This document shows positions 1 to 9,416 of a stretch of 64,000 bases of DNA, in pieces; within the stretch, counting starts at the first letter, position 1; the number at the start of each line of letters is the position of its first letter. Origin of the DNA: Devosia sp. (GTDB lineage: Bacteria; Pseudomonadota; Alphaproteobacteria; Rhizobiales; Devosiaceae); contig NZ_CP075529.1 in NCBI RefSeq assembly GCF_025809055.1, positions 620,001-684,000 of the forward strand, written 5' to 3'. Made by a program: the position numbers and the translations under genes. Under the pieces are notes generated by a model. That model was not told the DNA's origin. It saw only the letters and a list, made by a program, of their open reading frames with translations, and ran no database searches.

Positions 1-1
1 G

Positions 2-1360
2 CTGTTGCTGGATGAACTCGCGAGCATCAACGGCTTCCAGATCGCATCCTTCAACAAGCAGTATTGCGGTCAGTTCTATCCTGGAGTGAACCCGGACGCT
101 GCCGAGCTCGCGCAGGCGAATGGCTTTGAGACCTGGGCCGAGTACCTGGAAGACAGGTGCGCCTGGTTTGTCGAGCGGGAACGCTGGGCCAATCCCGAGC
201 TGCCCATGATGACGGCCTGGGTTGTCGATGAGCCGCTTTCGCCCACCTCTACCCGCGTCACCTTCGAGCGCAATCCCTATTACTGGAAGGTCGACACGGA
301 GAACCAGCAGCTACCGTATATCGACAGGCTCGAGATGCGGATCTCCGAAAGTATCGAAGAACTCACGCTCATGGCGCTCGGTGGCGAGATCGATTTCCAG
401 GATCGCCACATCAACACCATCAACAACCAGCCGCTGTTCTTTGACGGACAGGAAGAGGGCGACTATCGGCTCGGCACCAGCGTTTCCGCCAGTTCCAACA
501 CGATGGTGCTGATGCTGAACCTGAACCACGACGATCCCCAGAAGCGGCAGCTTTTCCAGTCACGCGAGTTCCGCATCGGGCTGTCCCACGCCATCGATCG
601 CCAGGAGATCGTGGACGTGGTCTATACTGGACAGGGCAGGCCCTTCCAGATGGCTCCGCGTCCGGAGTCGGTGTTCTATGACGAGGAAATGGCGACCCAG
701 TACACCGAAGTGGATCTGGATAGGGCCGAGGAGCTCTTCCAGGAAGCCGGCCTGGTGAAGAACGAGTCCACCGGATACTATGAGTTCGAGGACGGCACGC
801 CCTTTGAACTGACCATCGACTCCATCGCCGCCTATCAGCCCCAATGGGTCGACGTGCTGGAACTGATCCAGATCCAACTGGATCAGGTCGGCATCCAGAT
901 GCAAGTCAACAACATCGACCGCTCCCTCTATTACGACAAGAGGCCGGGCAACCAGTTTGACGCCCAGATCTGGGAGGGCAGCAGCATCGATTTCATGCAG
1001 GACCCTCGCCACTATCTGGCTGCCAATCCGGAAAGCGTCTGGGCGTATCGCTGGCAGGCCTGGTACAACGGCACAATGCCCGAAATCGCAGAAGAGCCTG
1101 TCGATTGGGCCAAGGAGCAGATGGAACTCTATAATCAGGTCAGGTCCGAAGCAGATCAGGATCGCCGCGAAAGCCTGATGCGCGAGATACTCGAAATCAC
1201 CAAGGAGCAGTTCCCGGTCATAGGTATTTCGCTGCCGCCGAACGGGTACTACGTTGCACGCAACGAGCTCCGGAATGTCTTAGAGCCCATGCTTCACGCC
1301 TATATTTCTCCCACTCCGGCGTCTTATGAACCGTATCAGTGGTACTTCGCTCGGGATTGA
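2..1360 (+). CDS. ABC importer substrate-binding protein, family 5 (5' end outside window)
   Basis: The reading frame is open from the first codon of the window, so the signal peptide and N-terminal lobe are missing; 452 residues remain. The visible part matches extracellular solute-binding proteins of the peptide/nickel/oligosaccharide class (SBP_bac_5): a NPYYWKVD strand motif near the start and the family hallmark FRIGLSHAIDRQEIV in the middle, followed by a helix-rich C-terminal lobe ending in QWYF. It should act in the periplasm and hand substrate to the two permeases encoded downstream. A strong hairpin follows the stop. The ligand cannot be read from sequence; the DUF2264 and dehydrogenase genes in the same operon favour an oligosaccharide or sugar-acid over peptides (inference). 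Confidence 0.9.
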   Translation: MLLDELASINGFQIASFNKQYCGQFYPGVNPDAAELAQANGFETWAEYLEDRCAWFVERERWANPELPMMTAWVVDEPLSPTSTRVTFERNPYYWKVDTENQQLPYIDRLEMRISESIEELTLMALGGEIDFQDRHINTINNQPLFFDGQEEGDYRLGTSVSASSNTMVLMLNLNHDDPQKRQLFQSREFRIGLSHAIDRQEIVDVVYTGQGRPFQMAPRPESVFYDEEMATQYTEVDLDRAEELFQEAGLVKNESTGYYEFEDGTPFELTIDSIAAYQPQWVDVLELIQIQLDQVGIQMQVNNIDRSLYYDKRPGNQFDAQIWEGSSIDFMQDPRHYLAANPESVWAYRWQAWYNGTMPEIAEEPVDWAKEQMELYNQVRSEADQDRRESLMREILEITKEQFPVIGISLPPNGYYVARNELRNVLEPMLHAYISPTPASYEPYQWYFARD

Positions 1361-1376
1361 TACCCGCTCGGACCCG

Positions 1377-1404
1377 CCGCGGCCTCTCGCCAGGGAGGCC
1401 GCGG
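1377..1404 (+). other. Intercistronic stem-loop after the binding-protein gene
   Basis: A perfect 10-bp stem (CCGCGGCCTC pairing with GAGGCCGCGG) with an 8-nt loop lies 17 bases after the stop codon. No T-run follows, so it is not a standard terminator. Hairpins at this place in importer operons commonly protect the binding-protein mRNA or reduce read-through into the permease genes, which would give the binding protein in excess; that role is inferred. The rest of the 217-bp gap shows nothing else clear. Confidence 0.55.
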
Positions 1405-1577
1405 TCGCCATGGTTTCCTGTCTTGCAATGCCTGACGACTTTGGCACGTTGCCGCCACCTGTTCACCGATAGCTTGGCCGCCCGTGTCCCTACCGTAAAC
1501 TTGGCCGCCGTTGCAGCCCGGGTCTGCGCCACACCGATCAATCCATCTGGGCCGGCCCTCTTCCGAAGGAGATACCT

Positions 1578-2570
1578 GTGGTGAGTTTTGTTGCACACCG
1601 TCTCATCGCCATGCTGCTAACCCTGTGGGCATTAAGCCTAGTGGCCTTTGCGATTATCCAGCTTCCGCCAGGTGATTATCTTACGACCTATGTGGCCACA
1701 CTGAACGCCAGTGGCGACTACGTCGACCCGGCCACAATCGAAGCGCTTCGCCAGAGATACGGCTTCGGCGAGCCTTTCCTGACGCAATACTGGAAGTGGA
1801 TGTCCGGTATCTTTACGCGAGGAGACTTCGGCCAGAGCTTCGAATGGAAGGCGCCGGTGACGGACCTGATCTGGGGTCGACTTGGCAATTCCATCCTGCT
1901 CGAAGGGCTGGCCGTAATGCTGATGTGGCTGGTCGCCCTGCCGATCGGCATCTATGCGGCGGTGCGCAAATACTCCCTGGGCGACTATCTCGCGACCATC
2001 GGCGGCTTTGTCGGCCTGGCCATTCCCAATTTTTTCTTCGCGCTGATCCTGATGTATCTCAGCTTCATCTGGTTTGGCGAAACCATCGGTGGGCTCTATT
2101 CGCCTGAATTCGAAGCGGCACGCTGGAGCCTGCCTAAGGTCTGGGATTTCCTCCGCCATGCTTGGGCGCCCATCCTTGTGCTGTCATTGGCTGGCACTGC
2201 CGAGTTGATCCGCATCCTTCGGGCAAATCTGCTGGACGAGCTCAAGAAACCCTATGTGACCACCGCACGCGCCAAGGGTCTGAGCGAATTCCGGACCATC
2301 ATGAAATATCCCGTGAGGGTGGCCCTCAATCCGCTGGTCTCCACGATCGGCTGGCTGCTGCCGGCTCTGGTATCGAGCTCGGTGATTGTTTCGGTCGTGC
2401 TCAATCTTCCGACTGCGGGGCCGCTGCTGCTGCGCTCGCTCACGTCCCAGGACATGTATCTGGCAGGAGCGATCATCTTGCTGCTGGGCATCCTGACCGT
2501 GATCGGCACGCTGATCTCCGATCTGCTGCTGGCCTGGATCGATCCACGCATACGCTTTGGGAGCAAGTGA
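1578..2570 (+). CDS. ABC transporter permease, DppB/OppB type
   Basis: A 330-residue inner-membrane protein with about six hydrophobic segments, starting with the N-terminal helix typical of OppB-like permeases and followed by a periplasmic stretch. The coupling (EAA) loop reads KKPYVTTARAKGLSE around residues 219-233 and would dock onto the ATPases. The start is one of two adjacent GTG codons (1578 or 1581) behind an AAGGAG ribosome binding site at 1566-1571. It pairs with the permease that begins two bases after its stop, forming the heterodimeric channel of a family 5 importer. Confidence 0.92.
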   Translation: MVSFVAHRLIAMLLTLWALSLVAFAIIQLPPGDYLTTYVATLNASGDYVDPATIEALRQRYGFGEPFLTQYWKWMSGIFTRGDFGQSFEWKAPVTDLIWGRLGNSILLEGLAVMLMWLVALPIGIYAAVRKYSLGDYLATIGGFVGLAIPNFFFALILMYLSFIWFGETIGGLYSPEFEAARWSLPKVWDFLRHAWAPILVLSLAGTAELIRILRANLLDELKKPYVTTARAKGLSEFRTIMKYPVRVALNPLVSTIGWLLPALVSSSVIVSVVLNLPTAGPLLLRSLTSQDMYLAGAIILLLGILTVIGTLISDLLLAWIDPRIRFGSK

Positions 2571-2571
2571 G

Positions 2572-3711
2572 ATGGCAGTGGAAACGCTGAACGAAACCAC
2601 CGCCCCAGGCTTTGCTATCCGCGCCAGGCGCGAGAGCCAGTTCGGACTGATGTGGCGACGTTTCCGGCAGCACCGATTGGCGCTGGTGAGCCTCTGGGTC
2701 GTGATCGCCTTTTACCTCGTGGCTCTCCTGGCAGAGTTTCTGGCACCTGCCGACCCTTCCGCCTACAGCGCCCGGTACACCTACGCGCCACCGCAAGGCA
2801 TTCAGCTGTTCTCGACCAACGAGGATGGTTCCTGGCGCTTTTTTCCCCATGTCAATGGCTATGCCAGCGAGGTCGACCCGCTGGCGATGCGGCGGACGTT
2901 CGTCCTCGACCCTGAAGACGAAATTCCGGTGCAGTTCTTCGCGCCGTCGGAGCATTACAAGCTCGCGGGTATCATCCCAATGTCGATTAAATTCATCGGC
3001 GTCACTGAACCGCGGGCACCCTTCTATGTGCTGGGTGCGGACCGGCTGGGACGCGACCTATTGAGCCGGTTGATCCACGGCACGCGCATCTCCCTCTCCA
3101 TCGGGCTGGCCGGGGTGACGCTGAGCCTGTTCTTCGGCATTGTGATCGGCGGTTTTGCCGGCTTCTATGGCGGCTGGTTCGACTCGGCGGTGATGCGCGT
3201 GGTGGAGTTCATCCGCTCCATGCCCACCATTCCACTCTGGCTAGGGCTGGCCGCGGCCATGCCAAAGGACTGGTCGGCGCTGCAGACTTACTTCGCAATC
3301 ACCATCATCCTCAGCCTGATCGGGTGGACCGAGCTGGCGCGGGTTGTGCGGGGACGCTTCCTGAGCCTGCGGACCGAGGATTTCGTGACGGCGGCGCAGC
3401 TCGACGGTGCCAGCGACTGGCGCATCATCACGCGGCACATGGTACCCAGCTTCATGAGCCACATCATTGCGGCGGCGACCCTCGCCATACCGGGCATGAT
3501 CTTGGCCGAAACGGCCCTGTCATTCCTCGGACTTGGGTTGCAGGCCCCGGTGGTGAGTTGGGGTACGCTGCTGCAGGATGCGCAGAACATCCGCACGCTG
3601 GCCTCGGCGCCGTGGCTGCTGACGCCGGGCATTTGCGTGGTGGTCATCATCTTGGCGATGAATTTCTTCGGCGATGGGCTGCGCGATGCTGCCGATCCGC
3701 ACGGGAGATAA
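2572..3711 (+). CDS. ABC transporter permease, DppC/OppC type
   Basis: This 379-residue partner permease begins at ATG 2572, two bases after the upstream stop; an in-frame TTG at 2557 would overlap the previous gene and is less likely. It has an N-terminal helix, an unusually long loop of roughly 100 residues before the transmembrane core, and the coupling loop LRTEDFVTAAQLDGASDW about two thirds along. The enlarged N-terminal loop is seen in the OppC subgroup in several alphaproteobacterial oligosaccharide importers. A 96-bp gap with small inverted repeats separates it from the ATPase genes. Confidence 0.92.
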   Translation: MAVETLNETTAPGFAIRARRESQFGLMWRRFRQHRLALVSLWVVIAFYLVALLAEFLAPADPSAYSARYTYAPPQGIQLFSTNEDGSWRFFPHVNGYASEVDPLAMRRTFVLDPEDEIPVQFFAPSEHYKLAGIIPMSIKFIGVTEPRAPFYVLGADRLGRDLLSRLIHGTRISLSIGLAGVTLSLFFGIVIGGFAGFYGGWFDSAVMRVVEFIRSMPTIPLWLGLAAAMPKDWSALQTYFAITIILSLIGWTELARVVRGRFLSLRTEDFVTAAQLDGASDWRIITRHMVPSFMSHIIAAATLAIPGMILAETALSFLGLGLQAPVVSWGTLLQDAQNIRTLASAPWLLTPGICVVVIILAMNFFGDGLRDAADPHGR

Positions 3712-3807
3712 TTCAATGCGCCGCGGCCTTCCGAAGCGGAATTTTGTTCGATCGCCTTGCTCCACCACGAGGGGTGGGTGTTCTTCAGTGATCAAGGAGG
3801 TCAATAC

Positions 3808-4827
3808 ATGACCCAACCTATTCTAACCGTTTCCGACATGTCCATCGTCTTCGCCTCGCCGGACGAGGCCGATATCGAGGCGGTGCGGCAGGTGGATTTG
3901 ACACTTACGCCGGGCAAGACGCTGGCGCTGGTGGGAGAAAGCGGCTGCGGCAAGTCGGTGACGGCGCGGGCGGTGTTACGCCTGCTGGACAAGAATGCAT
4001 CCATTCCATCCGGCCGCATCCTGTTCTCGCCGGAGGGGCAGGAGCCGGTGGACATCGTCAAGCTCAAGCAGGACAGCCTGCCCCTGCGCAGCATTCGCGG
4101 CAACCAGATCGCGATGATCTTCCAGGAGCCGATGAGCTCACTGTCGCCAGTACATACGATCGGTGACCAGATCGATGAGATGGTCATCATCCATGAGGGG
4201 CTTAAGCCCAAGCAGGCGCGCAAACATACGGTGAGGCTGCTCGACCAGGTGGGAATACCCGGCGCGCGGGAGCGAGCCAATGCGTACCCGTTCGAGCTGA
4301 GCGGCGGGCTGCGGCAGCGCGCCATGATTGCAATGGCGCTGGCATGTACGCCGCAAGTGCTGATCGCCGACGAGCCGACGACGGCGCTGGACGTTACGAC
4401 GCAGGCACAAATCCTCGATCTGCTGCGCGACCTGCAGTCGGAGTTCGGCATGGCCATGCTGTTCATCACCCACGACCTGGGGGTGGTGGCGGAAATCGCT
4501 GACGAAGTAGCGGTGATGTATCTGGGGGACGTAGTAGAGCAGGGTAATGTGTATGACGTGTTCGCCCGACCCAGCCACCCTTACACGCAGGCACTGATGG
4601 CCTCAATTCCCAAGATGGCGCGTAAGGCGGACCGTGTACGTCTGAGCCCCATCAAGGGCAATGTACCCTCGCCGCGCGATCGTCCCGAGGGCTGTGCATT
4701 CACCAGCCGTTGTCCCTATGCGTTCGAACCCTGCCCGGATGTTCGTCCGGGCCGGACCGATGTCGGCAATGGGCATCATGCCCGCTGCCACCTGCTGACG
4801 CGCGCACCGGTTGAGGAGATAGCATGA
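3808..4827 (+). CDS. ABC transporter ATP-binding protein, DppD/OppD type
   Basis: A 339-residue cytoplasmic ATPase. Walker A GESGCGKS lies at about residues 43-50, the signature LSGGLRQR near 164-171 and Walker B LIADEP near 185-190. The C-terminal oligopeptide-transporter extension contains the CAFTSRCPYAFEPCP cysteine cluster found in this family, which binds an iron-sulfur cluster in some members. ATG 3808 is chosen because AAGGAGG lies 7 bases upstream; the longer frame from 3757 lacks this. The stop overlaps the start of the next gene by four bases, so the two ATPases are translationally coupled. Confidence 0.94.
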   Translation: MTQPILTVSDMSIVFASPDEADIEAVRQVDLTLTPGKTLALVGESGCGKSVTARAVLRLLDKNASIPSGRILFSPEGQEPVDIVKLKQDSLPLRSIRGNQIAMIFQEPMSSLSPVHTIGDQIDEMVIIHEGLKPKQARKHTVRLLDQVGIPGARERANAYPFELSGGLRQRAMIAMALACTPQVLIADEPTTALDVTTQAQILDLLRDLQSEFGMAMLFITHDLGVVAEIADEVAVMYLGDVVEQGNVYDVFARPSHPYTQALMASIPKMARKADRVRLSPIKGNVPSPRDRPEGCAFTSRCPYAFEPCPDVRPGRTDVGNGHHARCHLLTRAPVEEIA

Positions 4828-5855
4828 GCACGCTGCTGACGGTGGAGCATCTTTCGAAACATTTCACGCTTTCGGGCGGATTGTTCGGGGCGGAGCGACG
4901 GCTCGAGGCACTGACCGATATCAACCTGACAGTGGAAGCAGGCGAGACCTTGGCCATCGTCGGGGAAAGCGGTTGTGGCAAGACAACGCTGGGGCGCTGC
5001 ATTATCCAGGCGCAGCCCGCCAACGCCGGAAGGGTGGTCTATCATCCCAGGTCAGGCGGCGACGTGGAGTTGTCGGCGCTGTCGAAGCGCCAGCTAAAGC
5101 CTTGGCGGCAAGACATCCGCATGATCTTCCAGGACCCGATGAGCTCGCTGAACCCCAATATGCGGGTGTTCGACATTGTGGCCGAGCCGCTGCGCATTCA
5201 TGGCCTTGCCAAGGGGCCGGAGCTCGAAGACCGCGTGATCTCGACACTGGAAAGGGTAGGCATTTCCGCTGATGCGGCCGGTCGCTATCCGCATGCTTTC
5301 TCGGGTGGACAAAGGCAGCGCATCGGCATTGCCCGGGCGCTTGTGCTCAACCCCAACCTGGTCATTGCCGACGAGGCGGTGTCAGCGCTCGACGTGTCCA
5401 TTCAGGCGCAGGTGCTCAACCTGCTCGACGATCTCAAGCAAGAGTTCGGCCTCACCTATATTTTCATCAGCCACGACCTGGGCGTGGTGAACTACATCGC
5501 CGACCGCGTCGTGGTTATGTATCTGGGGCACATCGTGGAGAATGCGCCCACCGAGATGCTTTTTGATCGACCGCGGCACCCCTATTCCGAACTGCTGCTC
5601 GAAGCCCTGCCGATCGCCGATCCATTGCGGCGCAGGGGCAAGCGTGATGAAGTGCGGGGAGAAATTCCCTATCTCGGTAATCGTCCTCAGGGCTGTCCAT
5701 TCCATACCCGCTGCAAATATGCCGCCGACCGCTGCCGCAGTGAAAAGCCCTCGCTCAGGCCCATCGACGGCACGGCGCAGCTGGCGGCCTGTCACTTTGC
5801 CGAAACACTTGATCTCAAGGGTGCGTACGAAGCGCCACCAAGGGCTATTGCGTAA
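4824..5855 (+). CDS. ABC transporter ATP-binding protein, DppF/OppF type
   Basis: The second ATPase of the importer, 343 residues. Walker A GESGCGKT is near residues 47-54, signature FSGGQRQR at 159-166 and Walker B LVIADEAVSALD around 178-189. The C-terminal CPFHTRCKYAADRC cluster marks the oligopeptide-type extension. ATG 4824 overlaps the upstream stop (ATGA), and its own stop overlaps the next ATG by one base. Together with the OppD-type subunit it forms the ATPase heterodimer of the transporter. Confidence 0.94.
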   Translation: MSTLLTVEHLSKHFTLSGGLFGAERRLEALTDINLTVEAGETLAIVGESGCGKTTLGRCIIQAQPANAGRVVYHPRSGGDVELSALSKRQLKPWRQDIRMIFQDPMSSLNPNMRVFDIVAEPLRIHGLAKGPELEDRVISTLERVGISADAAGRYPHAFSGGQRQRIGIARALVLNPNLVIADEAVSALDVSIQAQVLNLLDDLKQEFGLTYIFISHDLGVVNYIADRVVVMYLGHIVENAPTEMLFDRPRHPYSELLLEALPIADPLRRRGKRDEVRGEIPYLGNRPQGCPFHTRCKYAADRCRSEKPSLRPIDGTAQLAACHFAETLDLKGAYEAPPRAIA

Positions 5856-7708
5856 TGACCTACAACCCGGCCACCGCAAATCCGTTCTTTGGCAATCCGC
5901 TGCGAACGCGCGCTGATGTCGAAAAGGGCTTGCGTGATCTGCTCGATCCGTTGTTGCCATATTTCTCAGAAGGCGGCGCGCGCGTCCGGCTCGATGGTGC
6001 GGCTGCCCATTTTGACCGCGCCGCGGCGGACCTGGAAGGCTTTGCCCGGCCGCTCTGGGGCCTTACCCCTCTGGCGGCTGGCGGCGCCGACCTGGCATAT
6101 TGGGATCTTTACCGGCAGGGCCTGGCCAATGGTACCGACCCAGACCATCCCGAATATTGGGGCCAGGTGAATTCGACCGATCAGCGGATGGTCGAGCTGG
6201 CCGCCATCGGCTTTACCATGCGGATGGTGCCACACCTGGTCTGGGAACCGTTGAGCCAAGAGGCCAAGGCCAATCTGGCGGCCTATCTCAAGCATGCGCG
6301 TCAGTCTGATTATGTAGACAACAATTGGAAATTCTTCCGCATTCTTGTCGATCTGGGGCTGGAAGAGTGCGGCGTCGACTTTGACCGAACGCTGACAGAG
6401 AAATACCTTGCAGAGCTCGACGGCTTCTATTTGGGCGATGGCTGGTATCGCGACGGCAATGTGCGCCGGATCGATCACTACATCCCCTTTGCGATGCATT
6501 TTTATGGGCTGATCTACGCCAGGCTGGCGCGTGGCGATGAGGCGCGCGCGGCAGCCTACAAGGAGCGCGCAAAACGCTTTGCCCAGGACATCCAGCACTG
6601 GTTTGACGAGGATGGCGGCACGCTGGCCTTCGGCCGCTCGCTGACCTATCGCTTTGCCTGTGGCGGCTTCTGGGGCGCGCTTGCCTTTGCCAATGTCGAG
6701 GGCCTGCCCTGGGGGAAGATCAAGGGCCATTTCATGCGCCATCTGCGCTGGTGGGCAGATAAGCCTATTGCTCATGGCAATGGCGTTCTTTCCATCGGCT
6801 TTGCCTATCCGCAGCTCCTGATGTCCGAGAGTTACAACTCAGCTGGTTCGCCCTATTGGGCGCTCAAGGCCTTTCTGCCGCTGGCTCTTTCGGCCGATCA
6901 TCCCTTCTGGACCGCCGAAGAAGAGGAGGCCGGTTTTGACCCTAAGCCGGTGCCTTTGAAGCATCCGGGCATGGTGATGCAGCACACGCTCGGCAATGTT
7001 GTCGCGCTTTCAAGTGGCCAGCAGACTTGGCAGATGCGCCATGGCAGCGAGAAATACGCCAAGTTTGTCTATTCCAGCCGCTACGGATTTTCGGTGGAAG
7101 CCGACGAGCGCTCATATCATTCCGGCGCCTTCGATGGTGCGCTGGCCCTGAGCGATGACGGCCGCCACTACCGGGTGCGCGAAACCAATAAAACTGCAAA
7201 AATCGCCGAAAATTGCCTTCATGCGGTTTGGGAGCCATGGAGCGATGTCAAGGTCGAAACCTGGCTCATTCCCGCCAATCCGTGGCATCTGCGCGTCCAC
7301 CGCATCACCACTCCGCGCGCGCTGCACGGCACCGAAGGCGGTTTTGCCATAGATCGAGCTGATCTCAACGTCGACGACTATGTGGACGAGCCGGGCAGGG
7401 CCGTCGCCCGCTCGAAAGCCGATCTCTCGGCCATCCTTGATCTGGCCGGGTCGCGGGAGGGGCGAGCCTTCCGCGCGTTACCCAACACCAATCTGATTGC
7501 CTCGAAAACCATTGTTCCACAATTGCGAGGCGACATACCGGCGGGCACCATCCTGCTCATGACTGCGGCCATGGCATTGCCGGCGGGGCAGATCGCCGAG
7601 GCTGCTCTGGTCAGGCCGCCGCAAGCTCCCGACCTCGCGGCGCTCGAGGCGCTGTTTCTGCGCGAGGGTGTGGATGTCAGCGCTATCCTTGTGCCGGAGC
7701 GTCTCTGA
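5855..7708 (+). CDS. DUF2264 domain protein
   Basis: A 617-residue soluble protein without a signal peptide. The N-terminal two thirds (FARPLWGLTPLA, YWG, DNNWKFFR, DGWYRDG motifs) match DUF2264, which has an alpha/alpha-toroid look shared with polysaccharide lyases and unsaturated glycuronyl hydrolases; the C-terminal third is beta-rich. The reaction is not established for the family as far as I know. Its start overlaps the upstream stop by one base and its stop overlaps the next start, so it is made together with an importer and a dehydrogenase. A role in processing imported, possibly uronic-acid-containing, oligosaccharides is inferred from this context. Confidence 0.88.
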   Translation: MTYNPATANPFFGNPLRTRADVEKGLRDLLDPLLPYFSEGGARVRLDGAAAHFDRAAADLEGFARPLWGLTPLAAGGADLAYWDLYRQGLANGTDPDHPEYWGQVNSTDQRMVELAAIGFTMRMVPHLVWEPLSQEAKANLAAYLKHARQSDYVDNNWKFFRILVDLGLEECGVDFDRTLTEKYLAELDGFYLGDGWYRDGNVRRIDHYIPFAMHFYGLIYARLARGDEARAAAYKERAKRFAQDIQHWFDEDGGTLAFGRSLTYRFACGGFWGALAFANVEGLPWGKIKGHFMRHLRWWADKPIAHGNGVLSIGFAYPQLLMSESYNSAGSPYWALKAFLPLALSADHPFWTAEEEEAGFDPKPVPLKHPGMVMQHTLGNVVALSSGQQTWQMRHGSEKYAKFVYSSRYGFSVEADERSYHSGAFDGALALSDDGRHYRVRETNKTAKIAENCLHAVWEPWSDVKVETWLIPANPWHLRVHRITTPRALHGTEGGFAIDRADLNVDDYVDEPGRAVARSKADLSAILDLAGSREGRAFRALPNTNLIASKTIVPQLRGDIPAGTILLMTAAMALPAGQIAEAALVRPPQAPDLAALEALFLREGVDVSAILVPERL

Positions 7709-8715
7709 TGCGGCCGCACCTGATCTTTGCCTTCGACCCGGACAAAACCGAGCACGTGTTTCCGCCTGAAACGCTGGAGCGTCTGGGCCGAAGCTGCACG
7801 ATCCTATCACCCGATCCCCTTGCAAGTTTTGCAAGCCCCGAGGCGAGGCAACTGCTGAGCGAAGCGAACGTGCTGGTCAGTGGCTGGGGTTGCCCCAGAC
7901 TGTCGCCGGAGGTTTTGCGAGCGGCGCCGTCGCTACAACTCATCGCCCACGCGGCGGGCACCGTGAAATATACGATTGACCCCTATGCTTACGCGGCTGG
8001 CATTCGCGTCACCCATGCGGCCGAGGCCAATGCCGTTCCGGTGGCCGAGTTCACGCTCGCCGCGATCCTCTTCGCCAACAAGCGGGTGTTCGAGCTGCGC
8101 GACCTTTACCGCGCCGACCCGACGCGAAGAACCGCCTCTCAATTGATGGATCAGCCCATTGGGAATTTCCGGCGCACGGTAGGCCTGATCGGCGCCTCGC
8201 GCATCGGCCGGAAAGTGGCCAGCCTGCTAACGGGATTTGATGTCAACGTGCTGCTCTACGATCCTTTTGTTGAAGCAGGCGACCCTATCGCCAAGGAGGC
8301 CGAACTGGTCGACCTCGATACGCTGATGGCCCGAAGCGACGTTGTCTCGGTGCACGCACCATCGCTGCCGAGCACATGGCGCATGATCGGGGCGGCACAA
8401 CTGGGTCGCATGAAGGACGGGGCCGCCTTCATCAATACGGCGCGCGGGGTCCTGGTGGATGAGGCGGCGCTGGTGGCCGAATTGCAGTCGGGGCGCATTC
8501 AGGCGGTCATCGATGTCACCGACCCCGAAATCCCGCCGCAAGATTCGCCGCTCTTTTCCCTGCCCAATGTGTTCCTGACGCCGCATGTCGCCGGCGCTAT
8601 CGGCACGGAACGGGCCCGGCTGGGCCTGATGGTGGTGGAGGAGATCGAGCGTTACGCTCGTAGCGAACCGCTGCTGTACGAGATCGAGCCGGAACTGCTG
8701 GAGAGATTGGCGTGA
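7708..8715 (+). CDS. D-isomer-specific 2-hydroxyacid dehydrogenase family protein
   Basis: A 335-residue NAD(P)-dependent oxidoreductase. The nucleotide-binding loop is GLIGASRIG (about residues 159-167), with Ser in place of the usual third small residue. The catalytic set is visible: Arg in INTARG (246), the acidic residue in DPEIPP (around 274) and His in TPHVAGA (293). It should interconvert a 2-oxo and 2-hydroxy acid. It is the last gene of the importer/DUF2264 operon and starts inside the upstream stop (TGATG), which suggests it handles a product of the imported substrate. Confidence 0.9.
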   Translation: MRPHLIFAFDPDKTEHVFPPETLERLGRSCTILSPDPLASFASPEARQLLSEANVLVSGWGCPRLSPEVLRAAPSLQLIAHAAGTVKYTIDPYAYAAGIRVTHAAEANAVPVAEFTLAAILFANKRVFELRDLYRADPTRRTASQLMDQPIGNFRRTVGLIGASRIGRKVASLLTGFDVNVLLYDPFVEAGDPIAKEAELVDLDTLMARSDVVSVHAPSLPSTWRMIGAAQLGRMKDGAAFINTARGVLVDEAALVAELQSGRIQAVIDVTDPEIPPQDSPLFSLPNVFLTPHVAGAIGTERARLGLMVVEEIERYARSEPLLYEIEPELLERLA

Positions 8716-8724
8716 TGGAGGAGG

Positions 8725-8848
8725 CCCCCTCATCCGGCGCTGCGCGCCACCTTCTCCCCCAAGTGGGACAAGAATGATTCTGCGCGCCGATACTGTCCCT
8801 CTCCGGGGGGAGAGGGTGGACTGGCCGCAGACGGAGAGGAGTGAGGGG
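8725..8848. repeat. REP-like inverted repeat (CCCTCATCCG...GTGAGGGG family)
   Basis: The 386-bp gap after the operon opens with an imperfect long palindrome: CCCCCTCATCCG at the left, CTTCTCCCCC and CTCTCCGGGGGGAGAG in the middle, GTGAGGGG at the right. Related copies lie near 36572-36728 and 54980-55121, so it is a dispersed element. It may serve as a transcription end for the operon. The remaining 8850-9101 stretch shows no convincing gene. Confidence 0.7.
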
Positions 8849-9101
8849 AGGCTTGGCCTTTAGGAACGCTCCAATTCCTGACTTGACATCCCGCGGCTGC
8901 AGGCGTGGAGGAGGTTGAAATCGGGCTCTTACCGGGCGCCTATCAAGTACACAAGTCGGGCGTTGCCCTGCGCAACTTTGGGCTGGCGCACTACAATATT
9001 TTGGCAGTGGACTAGCTTGAAGTGCTGGACAGCCGTCCGCTGCATTAAATTGCTGCGGTTGGCCTCCACATTGGTTGTAACCGAATAAAGGTTGCACACG
9101 C

Positions 9102-9416
9102 TCAGTTCTCCGGGACCGGGTAGCCGTTGGCGACAAGAATCTGGTCGATATCCGCGCGCTTGGCGGGATAGACATCCCGGACTTCCAGCAACAACGACAA
9201 TGTGGATTCGAAAGCCGCCAGAGCGTTTTCCTTGTCACGCCCTGCCTGGAAATTATGGCCGTGCGAGCGCAGTGCGGCCGCGCACCGCTTAATAAAATCG
9301 TTGGCTTCACGATCGGACATGGTGTGCAGTGGACGCAAGGGAACGCCGTCGTTATCCGCCTCATCCGGCTCAAGGCCAAGCGCTCGAAACGAAACGGTAT
9401 TGGGCACGCGAACCAT
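9102..9416 (-). CDS. Hypothetical protein
   Basis: A 104-residue soluble protein that I do not recognise. It is mostly helical with mixed charge, without signal peptide or membrane segment; the C-terminal half (FESTLSLLLEVRDVYPAKRADIDQILVANG) looks like a helical hairpin. Its ATG overlaps the stop of the upstream gene by one base (TGATG), so the two are translationally coupled and probably work together. It lies at the edge of the accessory region. Confidence 0.65.
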   Translation of the reverse strand: MVRVPNTVSFRALGLEPDEADNDGVPLRPLHTMSDREANDFIKRCAAALRSHGHNFQAGRDKENALAAFESTLSLLLEVRDVYPAKRADIDQILVANGYPVPEN

